Below the pieces are notes generated by a model. That model had not been told where the DNA came from. It did not search any database and was given only the letters and a program-made list of their open reading frames with translations. Source: Flavimarina sp. Hel_I_48 (GTDB lineage Bacteria; Bacteroidota; Bacteroidia; Flavobacteriales; Flavobacteriaceae). Taken from it: a stretch of 64,000 nucleotides of DNA. The DNA lies in assembly GCF_000733945.1 (NCBI RefSeq), contig NZ_JPOL01000003.1:297945-361944 (forward strand), written 5' to 3'. Below are positions 17,630 through 26,426 of the stretch, in pieces. Position 1 is the first letter of the stretch. Every line of letters starts with the position of its first letter. The translations under genes were made by a program, and so were the position numbers.

Positions 17630-18850
17630 ATGAAAAGACGTCGCTTCGTACAAAAGAGTACTTTGGTTTACCTTTCTACCTTGCTAGGGACAGATATCGT
17701 TTTTGGTAAAATAATGCCGGCGGACTATACTCCGGTAGCGCTGCAGGATCCAGATCCTTTCAAGATGTTCAATAAAGATTCTGAAATGGAAATCCTCAAC
17801 GATAAACCCTGGAACATAGAGTCAAAAGCGCATTTATTAAACGATGCGGTAACACCGAATAAATACATGTTTATTCGGAATAATGGGCGTATTCCGGAAG
17901 AAATTGACGAGGACAAATGGAAAGTGCATTTTGATGGGGAATCCATTATGGAGGAAACCACATTTACCCTGAAGGAACTAAAAGAAAATTTTAAGCACCA
18001 TACCTATCAACTTACGTTAGAATGCGGCGGAAATGGGCGCAGCGAGTTCAATCCACCAGCGAAGGGCAATCAATGGTCTACGGGCGCGGTTTCCTGCGCT
18101 ACCTGGACGGGAATTAGATTAAGGGATGTGCTGAAACATGTGGGCGTGAAAGAAGATGCAGTTTATCTAGGCTACCATGCGGCAGATACGCATTTAAGCG
18201 GCGATCCCTCTAAAGAGCCCATCTCACGGGGTGTGCCCATGCAAAAAGCCTATCAGGAAGAAACCTTACTTGCCTTTAAAATGAACGGTGATAAAATTCC
18301 TCTGGCACATGGATTTCCCATACGACTGGTCGCCGGGGGCTGGCCGGCTTCCGCTTCCGGGAAATGGATCAACCGCATCAGTATACGCAACATCGTACAC
18401 GATGGGGCAAAAATGGGTGGCGATTCTTATCGCGTGCCCCGTAATCCTGTTGAACCTGGCGCTGTGGTTGAGGATAAAGATATGCGCATTATTGAGTCCA
18501 TGCCGGTAAAATCATTGATTACGTATCCAAAATCTGGTGCGATATTAACTTTAGGCCAAACCTTAAATATTTCCGGACACGCATGGGCAGGCGAACTTGA
18601 AGTGAGCGCGATGGAATATTCAATTGATTTTGGCGCAACATGGACTAAAGCACAACTGCAAAAACCAGTAAACCGTCTGGCCTGGCAGCAATTTTCGGCT
18701 AAAGTCAGTTTTCCGAAAAAAGGATATTATGAAGTCTGGGCAAAAGCGACAGATGCGAACGGAAATAGCCAACCCATGGTCGTCCCCGGATGGAATCCCA
18801 AAGGATATTTAAACAATGCCTGCCACAGGATAGCGGTAAAAATAAGCTGA
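17630..18850 (+). CDS. Sulfite oxidase-like molybdopterin enzyme, Tat-exported
   Basis: 406 residues. N-terminal Tat leader MKRRRFVQKSTLVYLSTLLG. Then the oxidoreductase molybdopterin-binding domain with the molybdenum-ligating Cys at about 132 (LTLECGGNGRSEF), the GAVSCATWTGIRLRDVL motif and HGFPIRLVAGGWP, followed by a C-terminal dimerisation (Mo-co) domain about 290-405 (SGHAWAGELEVSAMEYSIDFG). This is the SorA/SUOX architecture: periplasmic oxidation of sulfite to sulfate with electrons passed to a cytochrome c. The stop overlaps the next start (TGATG), and the next gene encodes exactly such a cytochrome. Substrate is inferred; other family members act on S-oxides. Confidence 0.9.
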   Translation: MKRRRFVQKSTLVYLSTLLGTDIVFGKIMPADYTPVALQDPDPFKMFNKDSEMEILNDKPWNIESKAHLLNDAVTPNKYMFIRNNGRIPEEIDEDKWKVHFDGESIMEETTFTLKELKENFKHHTYQLTLECGGNGRSEFNPPAKGNQWSTGAVSCATWTGIRLRDVLKHVGVKEDAVYLGYHAADTHLSGDPSKEPISRGVPMQKAYQEETLLAFKMNGDKIPLAHGFPIRLVAGGWPASASGKWINRISIRNIVHDGAKMGGDSYRVPRNPVEPGAVVEDKDMRIIESMPVKSLITYPKSGAILTLGQTLNISGHAWAGELEVSAMEYSIDFGATWTKAQLQKPVNRLAWQQFSAKVSFPKKGYYEVWAKATDANGNSQPMVVPGWNPKGYLNNACHRIAVKIS

Positions 18851-19329
18851 TGGAAAGTCGTAAACAGAATAAACCGTTTTATAAGAACACTAAAATACTA
18901 TTTCTTCTGGGAGGCTTGATTACGGTAGTAGTCCTACTCTTTTTTCTTTCAGGTGATGATGGGTCGCATTTTTTTAAAATCACGACTACACAAGATTCAA
19001 CTTCTGTCAAAAAAGATAACGCTTCGCCAGATGAGTATAATAAAATCGTAGATGGGATTCATTTAAGAACTGGGCTGGTCGAAGCTGATGGTCTTATGAC
19101 CGTGGTAAATAACTGTACCAATTGCCATTCTTCAAAACTTATCGTTCAAAACAGAATGGATGAAGAACGATGGAAAGCGACCATAAAATGGATGCAGGAA
19201 ACTCAAAATCTATGGGATCTGGGCGAAAATGAGCAAATTATTATTGATTATCTGGTTACCAATTATCCGCCAGAAGAAAAAGGAAGGCGACCAAATCTTG
19301 AAAATATTGAATGGTATCAACTTAACTAA
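18850..19329 (+). CDS. Membrane-anchored monohaem cytochrome c, partner of the sulfite oxidase
   Basis: 159 residues from the ATG at 18850. An N-terminal TM anchor (about 17-36, ILFLLGGLITVVVLLFFLSG) is followed by a linker and a haem-binding domain with one CTNCH motif near residue 94. Downstream Met residues (KWMQE) can supply the sixth ligand. Start overlaps the preceding stop by one base, so translation is coupled. This is the SorB-type electron acceptor expected for a SorA-like enzyme. A longer frame from 18790 lies inside the upstream gene and has no support. Confidence 0.88.
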   Translation: MESRKQNKPFYKNTKILFLLGGLITVVVLLFFLSGDDGSHFFKITTTQDSTSVKKDNASPDEYNKIVDGIHLRTGLVEADGLMTVVNNCTNCHSSKLIVQNRMDEERWKATIKWMQETQNLWDLGENEQIIIDYLVTNYPPEEKGRRPNLENIEWYQLN

Positions 19330-19463
19330 ACAATACCACTTCGGTTTTATAGCTATTTAAAGTTGTATTAAGCGATCACTACTTATTCCATCATTTATGT
19401 TTTCGAGAAGAAAAACCATGTTAGCCTTAACTTTTTCTTATAACATTTAGTGTCAAATTCTGT

Positions 19464-19471
19464 TATTTTTG
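19464..19471 (+). promoter_or_regulatory. -7 box TATTTTTG upstream of the 19509 gene
   Basis: Exact TAnnTTTG match 38 bp before the ATG; the -33 region is T-rich (CTTTTTCTTA, 19431-19440) without a clear TTG. Predicted transcription start near 19478. Confidence 0.55.
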
Positions 19472-19508
19472 TAAAATAACAACCTTTCAACTACTAAAAC
19501 ATCAATTT

Positions 19509-19874
19509 ATGGCACTTAAAACTTATTTTATCGCAATATTAGGTTTATTTTCAGTCTTTTCGAATTATGATGAACATGAGGTTAAAAACATTGATTTAGA
19601 GATGATTGCACAAACCATGGAATACCATTTGGTTTTACCAGATTCAGGTGTTTTTAAAAGCATAGACGTCCCAAAAAAGAACTTTATTATCAAACGTGGC
19701 GGCATCGCAGATATGGATACGCTTCACGGGGTTCACGTTATCATAAAAGAAGAAAAAAAGGATGGTAAAGTCACTTTGGCAAGAAAAGATGGCAAGCACT
19801 TTTTTAATGCATTTCCTGTACTTCATGCAGATCTTGAAAGTGCTTTAGCTACGGGAGAACTCGTAAAGAAATAG
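19509..19874 (+). CDS. Small protein of unknown function
   Basis: 121 residues. The N-terminus (ALKTYFIAILGLFSVFSNY) could be a short signal peptide or TM helix. The rest is soluble, alpha/beta, Lys-rich, with IIKRGGIADMDTLHGVHVII in the middle. I do not recognise the family. It has its own promoter-like box and a terminator, so it looks like a real single-gene unit. Its clean coding appearance (ATG start, no rare frames) supports expression. Confidence 0.65.
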   Translation: MALKTYFIAILGLFSVFSNYDEHEVKNIDLEMIAQTMEYHLVLPDSGVFKSIDVPKKNFIIKRGGIADMDTLHGVHVIIKEEKKDGKVTLARKDGKHFFNAFPVLHADLESALATGELVKK

Positions 19875-19918
19875 GAAACAGAACCTTTTAAGTTTAGATT
19901 TTCTTATTTATAAAATAA

Positions 19919-19966
19919 GCCGTGGGCTGCAATGTGATTTACCGCATCAAGCCCACGGCCTTTTTT
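19919..19966. terminator. Terminator with a long loop
   Basis: GCCGTGGGCT (19919-19928) pairs with AGCCCACGGC (19950-19959), then CTTTTTTA follows. The loop is 21 bases, longer than usual. It ends the 19509 gene and lies 30 bp from the end of the converging DUF3307 gene. Confidence 0.8.
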
Positions 19967-19995
19967 ATGTTCTTTTTAAGCACGTTTTATACTAT

Positions 19996-20715
19996 TTAAA
20001 TATAATTGAGCAGATATTTATAAAACAAGGCCGTTAAGATGGCAAGGCCAAAACTCATAAGCGTTCCTATTAAGATATATTCGGTGAGTTTCCTGTCTTT
20101 TGCGCGGTTGAGGTCGCTGAACCTAAAAACCGATTTTGCTGTAATCAGCAGTCCTATTGCGCTCCATTGATTGAGTATAATAAACCCAAAGACAAACAAA
20201 CGTTCCAGCATTCCTATATATTTCCCTGCATTTTTCAGCGATCCTTCCGCAGGGTTTTCTTCGGTTACTTCCCACCTGCTCAATACTATTTTCATCAAAA
20301 TTGCCGACACGTACGAGGTGAAGAGAATTGCGAGCGCCAGCAACAATACTTCCGCAGAATATAGTTTTTGCAGCGTTAGTGTATAGGGATGAAGAATATA
20401 GACCACGAGCGCAATCACGAGCAAATGTGCTATTTGATCCAGGGCAAAAAGCATCCTTGAATTCAACTTAGCGTTCAGATTTAGCTTCACGAGATCAATA
20501 AGGAGATGACTGAGTACGATGAGCAATATATACGGCCAGTAGGAAAAATCAAATTCAAGCACCACCAGAAGTGCCACTAAATGTACAAGCCCGTGCAGGT
20601 AAAAATACCTGGATTTGTGTTTATGATCTCTTTTTCCCGCTACCCAGTGATCTGGCTGAAATACAAAATCACCTACTATATGCGCGATCAACAATTTTAC
20701 GGCTAGAAGAATCAT
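19996..20715 (-). CDS. DUF3307 polytopic membrane protein
   Basis: 239 residues with about seven hydrophobic helices. Four helices carry polar pairs spaced i,i+4: HIVGD (H12, D16), HGLVH (H41, H45), HLLID (H70, D74) and DQIAH (D93, H97). This is the sort of pattern seen in membrane-embedded metal hydrolases such as the YdjM/DUF457 group, so a metal site within the membrane is an inference. The ATG at 20715 overlaps the stop of the SatD gene as ATGA, so the two products are made together. Biochemical function is unknown. Confidence 0.85.
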   Translation of the reverse strand: MILLAVKLLIAHIVGDFVFQPDHWVAGKRDHKHKSRYFYLHGLVHLVALLVVLEFDFSYWPYILLIVLSHLLIDLVKLNLNAKLNSRMLFALDQIAHLLVIALVVYILHPYTLTLQKLYSAEVLLLALAILFTSYVSAILMKIVLSRWEVTEENPAEGSLKNAGKYIGMLERLFVFGFIILNQWSAIGLLITAKSVFRFSDLNRAKDRKLTEYILIGTLMSFGLAILTALFYKYLLNYI

Positions 20716-21311
20716 AGTTGGGCAATTTGCGCTTTATAATAATCATTTAAGCTCATTATTTCTTCAAAACCACCTCTTTTTAAGGCTTCGCTTATATTGC
20801 TTTGGGATTTATCAAGCATTTTCGCAATGGTTTTCTGGTTCTTTTTTGGGTTTTCTATCGTGGTTTTAATTACTTCGGCCACTGTGCCGCTCCAGTGATC
20901 TGCAACAAGCAACGCGAGGCCAAGCATAATATTTACCGGTTTATCCATATGTTCCTGATCTGATCGTATCGCAAGGGTTTGTTTTTTCAAGGTTTCAAAA
21001 CATTCACCAGACCTAACGTACGCAGACCCATTAGCCTCCGTGATTTTCATAGGGCTATATGCTTCCTCACCTATACCAATGGCTATCCTTACATCTTGAG
21101 ATTTAGTCTGCTTGATCGCCGCTTTGATGTGCATGGCTGCCACTAACGCATTTTCAGGATCTAGGGCCAGTTGAAAACTGTCTCCCCTGTATAATTCCCA
21201 GTCTGTAGGTTCTGTACCGTATTGATCAAGGGTTTCTTTAAGATAATTGATCCACGCTCCTACCTCGCCCTCCCTGGAATTAATAATATCACCGGTTAAA
21301 ATCGCTCTCAT
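20712..21311 (-). CDS. SatD family protein: nucleotide-cyclase-like domain joined to a helix-turn-helix
   Basis: 199 residues. I recognise the SatD family (named from an acid-inducible locus of Streptococcus mutans). Reading the sequence, residues 1-110 follow the class III cyclase pattern: ILTGDIINSR (first Asp at 8), YRGDSFQ (41-47), VRIAIGIGE (74-82) and a GSAYVRSGE segment matching the usual substrate region. Residues 157-178 (KNQKTIAKMLDKSQSNISEAL) form a helix-turn-helix. This suggests a one-component regulator that senses a nucleotide. The gene starts 12 bp from an array of four operator-like repeats, fitting autoregulation. The cyclase likeness is my inference and activity is not implied. 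Confidence 0.8.
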   Translation of the reverse strand: MRAILTGDIINSREGEVGAWINYLKETLDQYGTEPTDWELYRGDSFQLALDPENALVAAMHIKAAIKQTKSQDVRIAIGIGEEAYSPMKITEANGSAYVRSGECFETLKKQTLAIRSDQEHMDKPVNIMLGLALLVADHWSGTVAEVIKTTIENPKKNQKTIAKMLDKSQSNISEALKRGGFEEIMSLNDYYKAQIAQL

Positions 21312-21322
21312 AATGAAATTCT

Positions 21323-21428
21323 ATATCTGCTCTATAGCAGATATGTAAATATATCTGTTTAAAAGCAGATATCATCAATTATCTGTAAAAAAGCAGATAT
21401 TTGTGAATATCGTATAATAAGCAGATAT
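21323..21428. repeat. Four tandem 28-bp repeats, each an inverted repeat of ATATCTGCT (operator array)
   Basis: AGCAGATAT occurs at 21336, 21364, 21392 and 21420, exactly every 28 bp. Each is preceded, 13 bp upstream, by an inverted half-site: ATATCTGCT (21323, perfect), ATATCTGTT (21351), TTATCTGTA (21379) and ATATCGTAT (21407). Half-sites are 4 bp apart inside a unit and units are 6 bp apart. The array begins 12 bp before the satD ATG and therefore covers its promoter. Half-site quality decays away from the gene. Confidence 0.9.
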
Positions 21429-21682
21429 TCCTATTTTAATGTTCAAACACAAATTAAAATAACGTGCAGAAAAACATACAAAAAACAATCCTTCAAAATT
21501 GAAATGGAAAACTAAAGATAATGGAATTATATAAATACAAACGCTATCAGATATTAATACTTTTAACTTCCTTTCTAAAGAAAACCAATTGCAGTTGCCT
21601 GTTCGTAAAAAGCGAGTGATAAACCTCTTTTCGCGTACGCGGAACACTTAGGTTTATTAAATTTGCCGTCAAACAACACACT
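21429..21682. other. Spacer between the operator array and udk
   Basis: AT-rich, no convincing ORF. It contains TAAACCT (21620-21626) and AGGTTTA (21650-21656) as an inverted pair enclosing the palindrome CGCGTACGCG (21632-21641), and a TAAATTTG -7-type box at 21658-21665 just before udk. Confidence 0.5.
21658..21665 (+). promoter_or_regulatory. -7 box TAAATTTG upstream of udk
   Basis: Exact TAnnTTTG match 18 bp before the udk ATG. The nearest -33-like TTTTCG (21628-21633) is a little far, at 24 bp. Confidence 0.5.
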
Positions 21683-22291
21683 ATGCTCATAATTGGGATC
21701 GCAGGCGGCACCGGAAGTGGAAAGACCACCGTGGTCAATCAAATCGTAGATGAACTACCGGAAGGTGAGGTCACCGTGATCTCGCAGGATTCCTACTATA
21801 AGGAAACCTCGCATTTATCCTACGAGGAGCGGGTAAAGATCAACTTTGACCACCCACGGGCAATAGACTTTGCATTGCTCTGCAAGCATCTGGAACAACT
21901 GCGCGCCGGCGAAGCCATACAACAGCCCGTGTATTCTTTTGTAAAGCACAACCGCACCAGCGATGTGGTCATCACGCAACCTCGCAAAGTGGTTATTGTA
22001 GAGGGGATTTTAATACTTACACATCCTGAAATACGCGAACTTTTTGATATCAAAATCTTTGTTCATGCTGATTCTGACGAGCGTCTCATTCGCCGTTTAA
22101 AACGCGATATCGCAGAGCGTGGCAGGGATCTTGAAGAAGTTCTGGGCCGCTACCAGAATACCCTCAAACCCATGCACCAGCAGTTTATAGAACCTACTAA
22201 GGAGTTCGCAGACCTTATAATCCCGAACAACCGCTTTAACAATGTGGCCATAGAAATTGTACGAACGATTATAAATCAGCGTTTAGTATAA
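21683..22291 (+). CDS. udk: Uridine kinase
   Basis: 202 residues. P-loop GGTGSGKTT at residues 8-16, then QDSYYK, NFDHPRAID and the YSFVKHNR segment that contacts the nucleoside, and RRLKRDIAERGRD in the lid. This is the standard Udk layout and length. It phosphorylates uridine and cytidine with ATP or GTP in the pyrimidine salvage pathway. It leads the udk-divIC-mutA-mutB gene order common in flavobacteria; a 48-bp gap separates it from divIC, with no terminator seen. Confidence 0.96.
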   Translation: MLIIGIAGGTGSGKTTVVNQIVDELPEGEVTVISQDSYYKETSHLSYEERVKINFDHPRAIDFALLCKHLEQLRAGEAIQQPVYSFVKHNRTSDVVITQPRKVVIVEGILILTHPEIRELFDIKIFVHADSDERLIRRLKRDIAERGRDLEEVLGRYQNTLKPMHQQFIEPTKEFADLIIPNNRFNNVAIEIVRTIINQRLV

Positions 22292-22339
22292 TAAAATCAG
22301 TTAAAAAGCCTATCTTTTTGACCTCAAAACCCCCAAATC

Positions 22340-22675
22340 TTGACATTCTATAAAAAATTACGACAAAAAAAATGGTTCCGCATCTTTGGCAATACCTACA
22401 TGCTGATTTTGCTCATTTTTGGAATCTGGATGCTTTTTTTTGATGCAAATTCGTGGCTTATCCATGACGAACTTGATAAGGAAATAGACAAACTAGAAGG
22501 TAATAAAGCTTATTTTCAGAAAGAAATCCAGAGTGACCGCAACCAGATTACCAAGTTAGAAAACAGCGAGGAGCTGGAACGTTTTGCGCGGGAAGAATAC
22601 TTAATGAAGAAAGACGGCGAAGAGATATTCATTATAGAATATGAAGATAGCCTGCAAACAAAAAACGATGAGTAA
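22340..22675 (+). CDS. Septum formation initiator family protein (DivIC/FtsB type)
   Basis: 111 residues: a single TM helix (about 20-37, MLILLIFGIWMLFFDANSW) followed by a coiled coil (about 42-80, KEIDKLEGNKAYFQKEIQSD) and the family end EELERFAREEYLMKKDGEEIFIIEYE. DivIC/FtsB proteins link the early and late divisome at the septum. The start is TTG at 22340. The nearest ATG is codon 21, inside the TM helix, while the basic peptide KKLRQKKWFRIF before it is typical of the family, so TTG is preferred. Its 3' end overlaps mutA by 8 bp. Confidence 0.9.
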   Translation: MTFYKKLRQKKWFRIFGNTYMLILLIFGIWMLFFDANSWLIHDELDKEIDKLEGNKAYFQKEIQSDRNQITKLENSEELERFAREEYLMKKDGEEIFIIEYEDSLQTKNDE

Positions 22676-24041
22676 ATCCTTATTTTCTGAGTTTGAACCC
22701 GTTTCGGCTAAGGCTTTTAAACAAAAAATACAGGTTGATTTAAATGGTGAGGACTATAACGATAGCGTAATCTGGCATTCTCCCGAAGGGATCGATGTAA
22801 AACCTTTTTATCATCGCGAAGACCTGAAGGAATTTCCCGCAATTCCCGGCCAACCTTCAACCTGGAACATTGCCGAAGAAATTTTTGTACTTGATCCTAA
22901 AATTTCGGCAAAAACGGCAAATGATTCCGTAGAAAAAGGCGCCAGCGCACTACTATTTAAAGCCGAAAAAACCTTCAAAATCACCGATTTATTGACTAAA
23001 ATCGATAATAAATCGATTCCTGTTTATTTAAACCTTTCCTTCCTGGATGTTGAATTTTATGCCGATTTAATGAAGGCTGCACAACAAAATGGGCAGAATC
23101 TTTATTTAAATATAGATATTATAGGCAATCTCGCCATTACAGGAAACTGGTTTGAAAATTTGGAGAAAGACTTTAAAAATGTTGGTCAACTCCTTACTTT
23201 TTCAAATAATAATAGAAATAATACCATTCTAAGTATAAACTCAGGATTATATCAAAATGCCGGGACAACGATTGTTCAGGAACTTGCTTACGCCCTGGCG
23301 CACGCCAATGAATATTTGAATCACTTTAGTGAAAATCTGAAAAGTAGCACGCTTACTTTTCAAATAGCCGTGGGCGGAAATTATTTTTTTGAAATTGCAA
23401 AAATCCGTGCCCTGCGGCTGCTTTATGCGACGCTCGCAGCAGAATATGACCTCCCAAAAACCTGCCACATTATCGCCACGCCTTCCCGCCGTAACAAGGT
23501 GATTTATGACTACAATACAAATATGTTGCGCACCACTACAGAATGTATGAGTGCGGTGCTGGGTGGTGCCAATACGGTTTTGAAGATGCCCTACGACGCG
23601 CTATATCACAAAACCAATACGTTTGGACAACGCATTTCACGCAATCAATTGCTGATTTTAAAGGAAGAAAGTTATTTTGATGTTACCGGAAACCCCGCAG
23701 ATGGGACCTATTATATAGAATCCCTCACAAAGCAATTGGCTGAAAAAAGCCTGGACCTTTTCAAAGAAATAGAACGCGGCGACGGATTTCTAAAACAATT
23801 AAAATCTGGTCAAATACAGCAGAAAATCAGGGAAAGTGCTCAAAAAGAACAGGAGCTGTTTGATAGGAATGAAAAAACACTTTTGGGTACGAACAAACAT
23901 CCCAATCCTGAAGATAAGATGAAACACAATCTTGAACTGTACCCATTTATAAAACAAAATCCCAGAAAAACACTCATTGCGCCCATAATTGCAAGAAGAT
24001 TGGCTGAAAAATTGGAGCAGGAAAGACTGCAAAAAGAATAA
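22668..24041 (+). CDS. mutA: Methylmalonyl-CoA mutase, small (non-catalytic) subunit
   Basis: 457 residues from the ATG at 22668, inside the end of divIC (ATGAGTAA). It has the mutase-type TIM barrel but no B12-binding C-terminal domain and few of the active-site residues of MutB, as usual for MutA in heterodimeric mutases. Visible family segments are GGNYFFEIAKIRALRLLYA and TTTECMSAVLGGANTVLKMP. With MutB it interconverts (R)-methylmalonyl-CoA and succinyl-CoA in propionate and branched-chain metabolism. The spacer to mutB is unusually long (199 bp) and structured. Confidence 0.94.
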   Translation: MSKSLFSEFEPVSAKAFKQKIQVDLNGEDYNDSVIWHSPEGIDVKPFYHREDLKEFPAIPGQPSTWNIAEEIFVLDPKISAKTANDSVEKGASALLFKAEKTFKITDLLTKIDNKSIPVYLNLSFLDVEFYADLMKAAQQNGQNLYLNIDIIGNLAITGNWFENLEKDFKNVGQLLTFSNNNRNNTILSINSGLYQNAGTTIVQELAYALAHANEYLNHFSENLKSSTLTFQIAVGGNYFFEIAKIRALRLLYATLAAEYDLPKTCHIIATPSRRNKVIYDYNTNMLRTTTECMSAVLGGANTVLKMPYDALYHKTNTFGQRISRNQLLILKEESYFDVTGNPADGTYYIESLTKQLAEKSLDLFKEIERGDGFLKQLKSGQIQQKIRESAQKEQELFDRNEKTLLGTNKHPNPEDKMKHNLELYPFIKQNPRKTLIAPIIARRLAEKLEQERLQKE

Positions 24042-24206
24042 TCCCCCTAACCCCAAAAGGGGGAACTCGTTTCTTGCGGGAACGACCTGCAAGGTATTCC
24101 GCGAGGAACGAGCGGTTCCTTGTAGGTCTTAGCAGAGTTGAAAGTAATCGGAAGTTCAATATTACAGCGCATGGTCTTTTGATGCGATCCCGAGCTGTTT
24201 CGGGAT
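24042..24206. repeat. Three hairpins packed in the mutA-mutB spacer
   Basis: Hairpin 1: TCCCCCT (24042-24048) with AGGGGGA (24058-24064). Hairpin 2: GACCTGCAAGG (24084-24094) with CCTTGTAGGTC (24118-24128), 11 bp with one wobble and a GC-rich loop. Hairpin 3: ATCCCGA (24187-24193) with TCGGGAT (24200-24206). The mosaic looks like intergenic repeat fragments, and may attenuate or process the mutA-mutB message. Confidence 0.7.
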
Positions 24207-24240
24207 GAAGTAAAGACGGTATTTGATTTTAAAGAAATTC

Positions 24241-26394
24241 ATGAAGAAAAGAAAAGACATATCGAATTTAAAAATTCAGCAAAAATCATTTTCTGAAACA
24301 GATAGTTTTGATACGCACCATTCCGAATCCAATAAGAACGCTGAAGAAATTGATATCAAAAGAAAGTATTCCGCAGAAGATATTTCAGATTTTGAACATT
24401 TGGATTTTGCCGCCGGTATTCCACCTTATTTGCGCGGTCCCTACAGCACAATGTATGTACGACGCCCGTGGACAATACGCCAATACGCTGGTTTTTCTAC
24501 CGCGGAAGACAGCAATGCCTTTTACCGCCGCAATTTAAAAGCGGGTCAAAAAGGGCTTTCCGTAGCTTTTGACCTTGCCACACACCGCGGTTACGACAGT
24601 GATCACGAGCGTGTGGAAGGCGATGTGGGCAAGGCCGGTGTGGCGATAGATACGGTTGAGGATATGAAAATCCTTTTTGACCAGATCCCGCTGGAAAAGA
24701 TGTCGGTTTCCATGACCATGAACGGCGCGGTATTGCCCATCATGGCCTTTTATATCGTAGCCGCAGAAGAACAGGGGGTCAATCCTGAGCAGCTGCAAGG
24801 CACGATTCAGAATGATATTTTAAAGGAATTTATGGTTCGGAATACTTATATCTATCCGCCAGAACCTTCCATGCGCATCATTTCGGATATATTTGAATAC
24901 GCTTCGGAAAAAATGCCAAGTTTTAATTCTATTTCTATTTCCGGCTATCACATGCAGGAAGCTGGTGCCACGGCAGATATTGAATTGGCCTACACCCTCG
25001 CTGACGGACTCGAATACATCAAAACCGGGATTGCCGCAGGAATGAAAATTGATGATTTTGCGCCTCGTCTTTCCTTTTTCTGGGGCATTGGCATGAACCA
25101 TTTCATGGAAATCGCAAAAATGCGTGCTGCACGCATGTTGTGGGCAAAATTAGTAAGTAGATTTAATCCGAAAAGTAAAAAATCCCTTTCCCTGCGCACA
25201 CATTGCCAGACCAGCGGCTGGAGTCTTACGGAGCAAGATCCTTTTAACAACGTGGCGCGGACCACCATAGAAGCGGCCGCAGCTGTTTTTGGTGGAACCC
25301 AAAGCCTGCACACCAATGCGCTGGATGAAGCCATTGCCCTGCCTACCGATTTTTCGGCAAGGATTGCCAGGAATACGCAGATCTATCTTCAGGATGAAAC
25401 CGCCATTACAAAGACAGTAGATCCCTGGGCGGGTAGTTATTATGTGGAAAACCTTACCCATGAGATTGCACAAAAAGCATGGACACTCATTGAAGAAGTA
25501 GAAGCACTAGGCGGAATGACCAAAGCGATAGAAAAAGGAATTCCAAAACTGCGTATTGAGGAAGCCGCTGCGCGCAAGCAAGCCCGCATTGACAGCGGTC
25601 AGGACGTCATTGTGGGGATCAACAAATACCGACTGGAAAAAGAAGATGATCTTCAAATTCTGGAAGTCGATAACGCCGCGGTCAGGAAATCGCAACTAGA
25701 ACGCCTCAAATCTGTTAAGGAAAACCGGGACGATAAAGCAGTCAAAAAGGCTTTAAAACAGCTTATTGAAGGTGCAAAATCAAATGAAAATCTATTAAAT
25801 CTTGCCGTGAATGCAGCCCGAAAAAGGGCTACTTTAGGAGAGATTTCTACCGCTCTGGAAGAAGTTTTTGGTAGGTATAAAGCAGAAATTAAATCTTTTA
25901 GCGGAGTTTATAGTAAAGAGATGAAACAAGATCCCACATTTGCCAAAGCGCGCGAACTCGCCAATAATTTCGCCGAACTAGAAGGCCGTCGTCCCCGTAT
26001 TATGATTGCAAAAATGGGTCAGGATGGCCACGATCGCGGTGCAAAAGTCGTCGCCACCGGCTACGCAGATGTTGGCTTTGACGTTGATATTGGTCCGCTA
26101 TTTCAAACACCAAAAGAAGCGGCACAACAAGCGGTGGAAAACGATGTCCATGTGCTGGGCATTTCCTCGTTGGCCGGAGGTCATAAAACGCTGGTTCCCC
26201 AAGTGATCCAAAAGCTTAAGGAACTGGATCGCGAGGACATTATGGTCATCGTGGGCGGCGTAATCCCGCAACAAGATTACGATTATCTTTTTGATGCTGG
26301 TGCGGTTGCGGTTTTTGGCCCGGGGACCAAGATCAGCGAAGCTGCTATCGGGATTTTAGAGGTTTTGATGAGCAGCTTTGATTCTCAGGGATAA
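24241..26394 (+). CDS. mutB: Methylmalonyl-CoA mutase, large catalytic subunit
   Basis: 717 residues from the ATG at 24241; a longer frame begins at TTG 24223 and is less likely. The N-terminal TIM barrel carries the substrate-binding segments [20 protein letters not shown] (about 70-90) and [13 protein letters not shown]. The C-terminal 130 residues are the cobalamin domain with the lower-ligand motif GQDGHDRG (the DxHxxG signature) and later [12 protein letters not shown] and [11 protein letters not shown]. It is the adenosylcobalamin enzyme that converts methylmalonyl-CoA to succinyl-CoA. The N-terminal 40 residues are Lys/Ser-rich and poorly conserved, an extension common in the phylum. 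Confidence 0.97.
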   Translation: MKKRKDISNLKIQQKSFSETDSFDTHHSESNKNAEEIDIKRKYSAEDISDFEHLDFAAGIPPYLRGPYSTMYVRRPWTIRQYAGFSTAEDSNAFYRRNLKAGQKGLSVAFDLATHRGYDSDHERVEGDVGKAGVAIDTVEDMKILFDQIPLEKMSVSMTMNGAVLPIMAFYIVAAEEQGVNPEQLQGTIQNDILKEFMVRNTYIYPPEPSMRIISDIFEYASEKMPSFNSISISGYHMQEAGATADIELAYTLADGLEYIKTGIAAGMKIDDFAPRLSFFWGIGMNHFMEIAKMRAARMLWAKLVSRFNPKSKKSLSLRTHCQTSGWSLTEQDPFNNVARTTIEAAAAVFGGTQSLHTNALDEAIALPTDFSARIARNTQIYLQDETAITKTVDPWAGSYYVENLTHEIAQKAWTLIEEVEALGGMTKAIEKGIPKLRIEEAAARKQARIDSGQDVIVGINKYRLEKEDDLQILEVDNAAVRKSQLERLKSVKENRDDKAVKKALKQLIEGAKSNENLLNLAVNAARKRATLGEISTALEEVFGRYKAEIKSFSGVYSKEMKQDPTFAKARELANNFAELEGRRPRIMIAKMGQDGHDRGAKVVATGYADVGFDVDIGPLFQTPKEAAQQAVENDVHVLGISSLAGGHKTLVPQVIQKLKELDREDIMVIVGGVIPQQDYDYLFDAGAVAVFGPGTKISEAAIGILEVLMSSFDSQG

Positions 26395-26426
26395 ATGACA
26401 AAATATATTAAAATACTAATTAGGAG

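Noticed and set aside
21323..21428. The 28-bp periodic array as a CRISPR
   Set aside because: The repeats are contiguous, with no unique spacers of 30 bp or so, no cas genes are near, and each unit is an operator-like palindrome at a promoter.
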